Shown here in pieces: positions 4,334-7,174 of a DNA stretch of 7,174 nucleotides (positions within the stretch are counted from its first letter, which is position 1; every line of letters starts with the position of its first letter). A program made the position numbers and the translations under genes. The stretch is from Oscillospiraceae bacterium (GTDB taxonomy: Bacteria > Bacillota > Clostridia > Oscillospirales > Oscillospiraceae), in the NCBI GenBank assembly GCA_020025675.1, contig JAHHRS010000070.1:1-7174 (forward strand), given 5' to 3'. Under the pieces are notes generated by a model. It had not been told where the DNA came from and ran no database searches. It was given only the letters and a program-made list of their open reading frames with translations.

Positions 4334-7087
4334 ATGATTAAAAAAACTTTTATCATTAACGGCGTCGAGAGACATCTTGTTCTGGAAGGCGACGAGACCT
4401 TGGCAAAGGTACTGCGTGAGTACCTGCTTCTGACCGGCTGCAAAATAGGCTGCGGACAGGGCCATTGCGGTGCGTGCAACGTTATAGTTGACGGCAAAGT
4501 TACAAGGGCCTGCATTACCAAGGTCAGCAGGATGAGAGAAAACGCAGAGATAACCACTATTGAGGGCGTGGGCACTCTCAGCGATATGCACCCCCTTCAG
4601 GTTGCATGGATGGCCCACGGCGCAGCCCAGTGCGGCTTCTGCTCTCCCGGCTTTATAATTTCCGCCAAGGCTCTGCTTGACGAAAATCCAAACCCCACCA
4701 GAGAAGAGGTCAGAGACTGGTTTAATAAGACCCGCAACCTGTGCCGCTGCACCGGTTATAAGCCCATTGTTGACGCCGTTATGGACGCTGCAAGGGTAAT
4801 GAGAGGGGAAATCAGCAAGGAGGACCTTATCTTTAAGCCCACGGGAGATTCCATTAAGGGCACAAAGTATATAAGACCCTCTGCCGCTCAGAAAGTCACA
4901 GGAACATGGGACTTCGGCGCTGATGACGCTCTAAAGATGCCCTCTGACACTCTGCGTCTTGCTCTGGTGCAGGCCAAGGTTTCCCATGCCAACATTCTGG
5001 CCGTTCATACCGAGGAAGCGGAGAAGATGCCCGGTGTATTTAAGATAATCACCGCTAAAGACGTTGTGGCCTCCGGCGGTAAAAACCGTATAAACGGCCT
5101 TGTCATGCTGCCTCTTAACAATAAGTGCGACGGCTGGGATCGTCCTGTTCTCTGCGATGAGAAGATATTCCAGTTCGGCGATGCTATTGCAATAGTGGCC
5201 GCCGATACAGAGGAGCACGCAAGAGCCGCCGCCGATAAGGTGGTAGTGGATATTGAGGAGCTGCCCGCATACATGAACGCCATAGACGCAATGGCTGATG
5301 ACGCTATCCAAATCCACCCCGGCACACCTAACTGCTACTATGAGACAAACTGCATAAAGGGACCTGACTTTGACTTTGACTCAGCTCCCAATGTGGTTGA
5401 AATTGAGAGCTACTGCTCCCGTCAGCCTCACCTTCATCTGGAGCCTGACTGCGGCTATGCCTATTATGATGAGGACGGTATGCTGACCATACACTCCAAG
5501 TCTATCGGTATCCACCTGCATATGCCCATGATAGCCGACGGTATCGGCGTTCCCATGGAGAAGCTCCGTCTGGTTCAGAACCATGCAGGCGGAACTTTCG
5601 GATATAAGTTCTCACCCACAAACGAGGCTATTCTGGGCGTTGCCGCCAAGATTACAGGCCGGCCTGTCTCTCTTGTCTTTAACCAGTTCCAGAATATTAC
5701 ATATACCGGTAAGCGTTCACCTGCATTTATGCACATTAAGCTTGCGGCAGACGAAAAGGGCAAGCTTCTGGGTCTTTGGGGCGATAACGTTGTTGACCAC
5801 GGCCCCTATTCAGAGTTCGGCGATCTGCTGACCCACCGTCTGAGCCAGTTTACCGGTGCAGGCTATGATATACCCACCATCAGAAATAAGTCAGTCACCG
5901 TCTTTACAAACCATGCATGGGGATCTGCCTTCCGTGCCTACGGTTCGCCACAGTCCTACATGGGCTCTGAAATTGCCATTGACTGTCTTGCTGCAAAGAT
6001 GGGCATGGACCCCTTTGATATAAGAGAGCTTAACTGCTATAAGGAGTCCGAAGGCTCCACCATTCCAACCGGCGGCAAACCCGATGTTTACTGCCTTGAG
6101 GAAATGTATAAAAAGGCAAGACCTCTCTATGAGGAAGGCAAAAAGAGGGTGGCGGAAAAGAATGCCGCCTCTGACGGCAGATATAAATACGGTATCGGCG
6201 TTTCCTCCGGTGTTTACGCCTGCGGCCTTGACGGAGTTGACTCTTCACAGGCTTACGCAGAGCTGAACCCGGACGGAACAGTTACCATGTACTGCGCATG
6301 GGAGGATCACGGACAGGGCGCTGATATGGGCGTTCTTGTTTCTGCCCATGAAACACTCCGTCAGGCAGGAATTACTCCCGACATGATACATCTTGTGATG
6401 AACGATACAAAGCTTACGCCTAACGCAGGCCCTGCCGGCGGCTCAAGAAGTCAGGTAATGAGCGGTAATGCATGCAGACTTGCGGCTGAAAACCTGCTTG
6501 CCGCCATGCGCAGGGAGGACGGAACATACAGAACTTATGATGAAATGGTAGCCGAAGGCATAGAAACCAAGGTTCAGGGTCAGTGGGTTGCCACATCCTG
6601 CTCCGCCGGTATCGATCAGGCCACTGCTCAGGGCGAGCCGTTCTCCGTCTACATGTATACAATCTTCCTGCCTGAGGTCAAGGTTGATACTCAGACAGGT
6701 AAGGTACAGGTTGAGAAGTTCACCTGCGTTGCAGATGTGGGTACTATTATGAATAAGCTTCTTGTTGACGGTAACTTCTACGGCGGTCTTGCACAGGGCA
6801 TAGGCCTTGCACTCAGCGAAAACTTTGAGGATCTGAGCAAGCATACCAGCCTTCTCAAGTGCGGAATTCCCTATATTAAGGATGTTCCCGATGCACTTGA
6901 GGTGCATTATGTTGAGACTCCCAGACCTTACGGCCCTTACGGTGCAGCCGGCTGCGGCGAGGCTCCTTTGGATGCTCCTCACCCTGCAATTTTGAACGCT
7001 ATCTATAATGCCACCGGCGCCAGAATAACCAGAGTTCCCGCAATACCCGAGGTCGTTCTTGCCGCCTTGAAGGAATTGGAAAAGTAA
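4334..7087 (+). CDS. mop: Molybdopterin-dependent aldehyde oxidoreductase, 917 aa
   Basis: A cytoplasmic xanthine-oxidase-family enzyme that oxidises aldehydes to carboxylic acids. It closely follows the Desulfovibrio gigas aldehyde oxidoreductase (about 907 aa) as I recall it, end to end. Residues 1-76 are a plant-type [2Fe-2S] domain (C40, C45, C48, C60). Residues 84-156 are the helical second [2Fe-2S] domain (C100, C103, C137, C139). After a linker, the molybdenum domains run from about 200 to the end. Cofactor-contact motifs are GGTFGYK (419-425), SAFRAYG (531-537) and GPAGGSRSQ (699-707), and catalytic Glu876 lies in AAGCGEAPL. No FAD domain is present, as in the Desulfovibrio enzyme, so electrons probably leave to a ferredoxin- or flavodoxin-like partner. 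The cofactor is likely molybdopterin cytosine dinucleotide, as known for that enzyme. Physiological substrate unknown. AGGAGG 7 nt upstream fixes the start. No frameshift is seen. No cofactor-maturation gene lies in the window. Confidence 0.93.
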   Translation: MIKKTFIINGVERHLVLEGDETLAKVLREYLLLTGCKIGCGQGHCGACNVIVDGKVTRACITKVSRMRENAEITTIEGVGTLSDMHPLQVAWMAHGAAQCGFCSPGFIISAKALLDENPNPTREEVRDWFNKTRNLCRCTGYKPIVDAVMDAARVMRGEISKEDLIFKPTGDSIKGTKYIRPSAAQKVTGTWDFGADDALKMPSDTLRLALVQAKVSHANILAVHTEEAEKMPGVFKIITAKDVVASGGKNRINGLVMLPLNNKCDGWDRPVLCDEKIFQFGDAIAIVAADTEEHARAAADKVVVDIEELPAYMNAIDAMADDAIQIHPGTPNCYYETNCIKGPDFDFDSAPNVVEIESYCSRQPHLHLEPDCGYAYYDEDGMLTIHSKSIGIHLHMPMIADGIGVPMEKLRLVQNHAGGTFGYKFSPTNEAILGVAAKITGRPVSLVFNQFQNITYTGKRSPAFMHIKLAADEKGKLLGLWGDNVVDHGPYSEFGDLLTHRLSQFTGAGYDIPTIRNKSVTVFTNHAWGSAFRAYGSPQSYMGSEIAIDCLAAKMGMDPFDIRELNCYKESEGSTIPTGGKPDVYCLEEMYKKARPLYEEGKKRVAEKNAASDGRYKYGIGVSSGVYACGLDGVDSSQAYAELNPDGTVTMYCAWEDHGQGADMGVLVSAHETLRQAGITPDMIHLVMNDTKLTPNAGPAGGSRSQVMSGNACRLAAENLLAAMRREDGTYRTYDEMVAEGIETKVQGQWVATSCSAGIDQATAQGEPFSVYMYTIFLPEVKVDTQTGKVQVEKFTCVADVGTIMNKLLVDGNFYGGLAQGIGLALSENFEDLSKHTSLLKCGIPYIKDVPDALEVHYVETPRPYGPYGAAGCGEAPLDAPHPAILNAIYNATGARITRVPAIPEVVLAALKELEK

Positions 7088-7106
7088 AATAATCCCTTTA
7101 AGTTAC

Positions 7107-7138
7107 AAACAGAGCGGCTTTATAAAGCCGCTCTGTTT
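7107..7138 (+). terminator. Rho-independent terminator after the aldehyde oxidoreductase
   Basis: A perfect 32-bp palindrome (arms 7107-7122 and 7123-7138, core CAGAGCGGCTTTA). It folds into a GC-rich stem of about 12-14 bp ending in TTTT, 19 nt past the stop codon. Being symmetric with A/T runs on both sides, it could act in both directions. The last 36 bases of the window hold no supported feature. Confidence 0.9.
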
Positions 7139-7174
7139 TAACTTCAAATCAGCAGATTATAATAAAGCCGTTTT

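Noticed and set aside
6443..6982. Minus-strand 179-codon open frame inside the aldehyde oxidoreductase gene
   Set aside because: It is an antisense shadow of a strongly conserved coding region, like the other frames within 4334-7087.
7153..7163. CAGATTATAAT repeated at both window ends (1-11 and 7153-7163), possible direct repeats of an element
   Set aside because: It is only 11 AT-rich bases, and the match coincides with window edges. Nothing links the enclosed chromosomal genes as a mobile unit. Sequence beyond both ends would decide.

Overview
This looks like a chromosomal segment from an anaerobic, probably gut-associated member of Clostridia (Oscillospiraceae/Ruminococcaceae-like). That placement is an inference. 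It rests on Firmicutes-type Shine-Dalgarno sites (AGGAGG, AAAAGGAG), consensus sigma-A-like promoters, AT-rich intergenic DNA beside roughly 50% GC genes, a molybdenum hydroxylase of the Desulfovibrio-type aldehyde oxidoreductase family, and small Cys-rich proteins of a style common in prophages of these bacteria.

Layout. Positions 1-1373 (minus strand) hold two housekeeping-type genes. One is a tiny GTG-started DUF6440-like gene (46-207) with its own promoter. The other is a divergent cation diffusion facilitator transporter (360-1361), closed by a strong terminator at 322-357. Positions 1374-1545 hold only the transporter leader and a poorly defined promoter. Positions 1537-2742 (minus strand) are a compact, overlapping four-gene operon: a Cys-rich 71-aa protein, a zinc-ribbon 64-aa protein, a DUF6291/phage replisome-organizer-like 185-aa protein and a Cys-rich 66-aa protein, followed by a terminator. 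Positions 2743-3040 are an AT-rich control region with several promoter candidates and three copies of a 16-bp palindrome, TCTCA-N6-TGAGA. Positions 3041-3802 (plus strand) encode a CI/LexA-type repressor (helix-turn-helix plus S24 autopeptidase). Positions 3843-3944 form a long-stem nested structure and probable terminator.

Positions 3969-7138 (plus strand) return to a metabolic locus. A good promoter precedes an 80-aa protein of unknown function and a complete 917-aa aldehyde oxidoreductase with two [2Fe-2S] domains and a molybdopterin domain. A 32-bp palindromic terminator closes it.

How it works together. The central 2.4 kb reads as a self-contained phage-type genetic switch: an autocleavable repressor, a multi-site operator and a short early-style operon. 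No integrase, terminase or structural gene lies in the window. It sits between ordinary metabolic and transport genes, each side closed by terminators. It is either a decayed prophage reduced to its control module or a small damage-responsive cassette. This cassette is the most interesting part of the window. The flanking genes show no obvious functional link to it.
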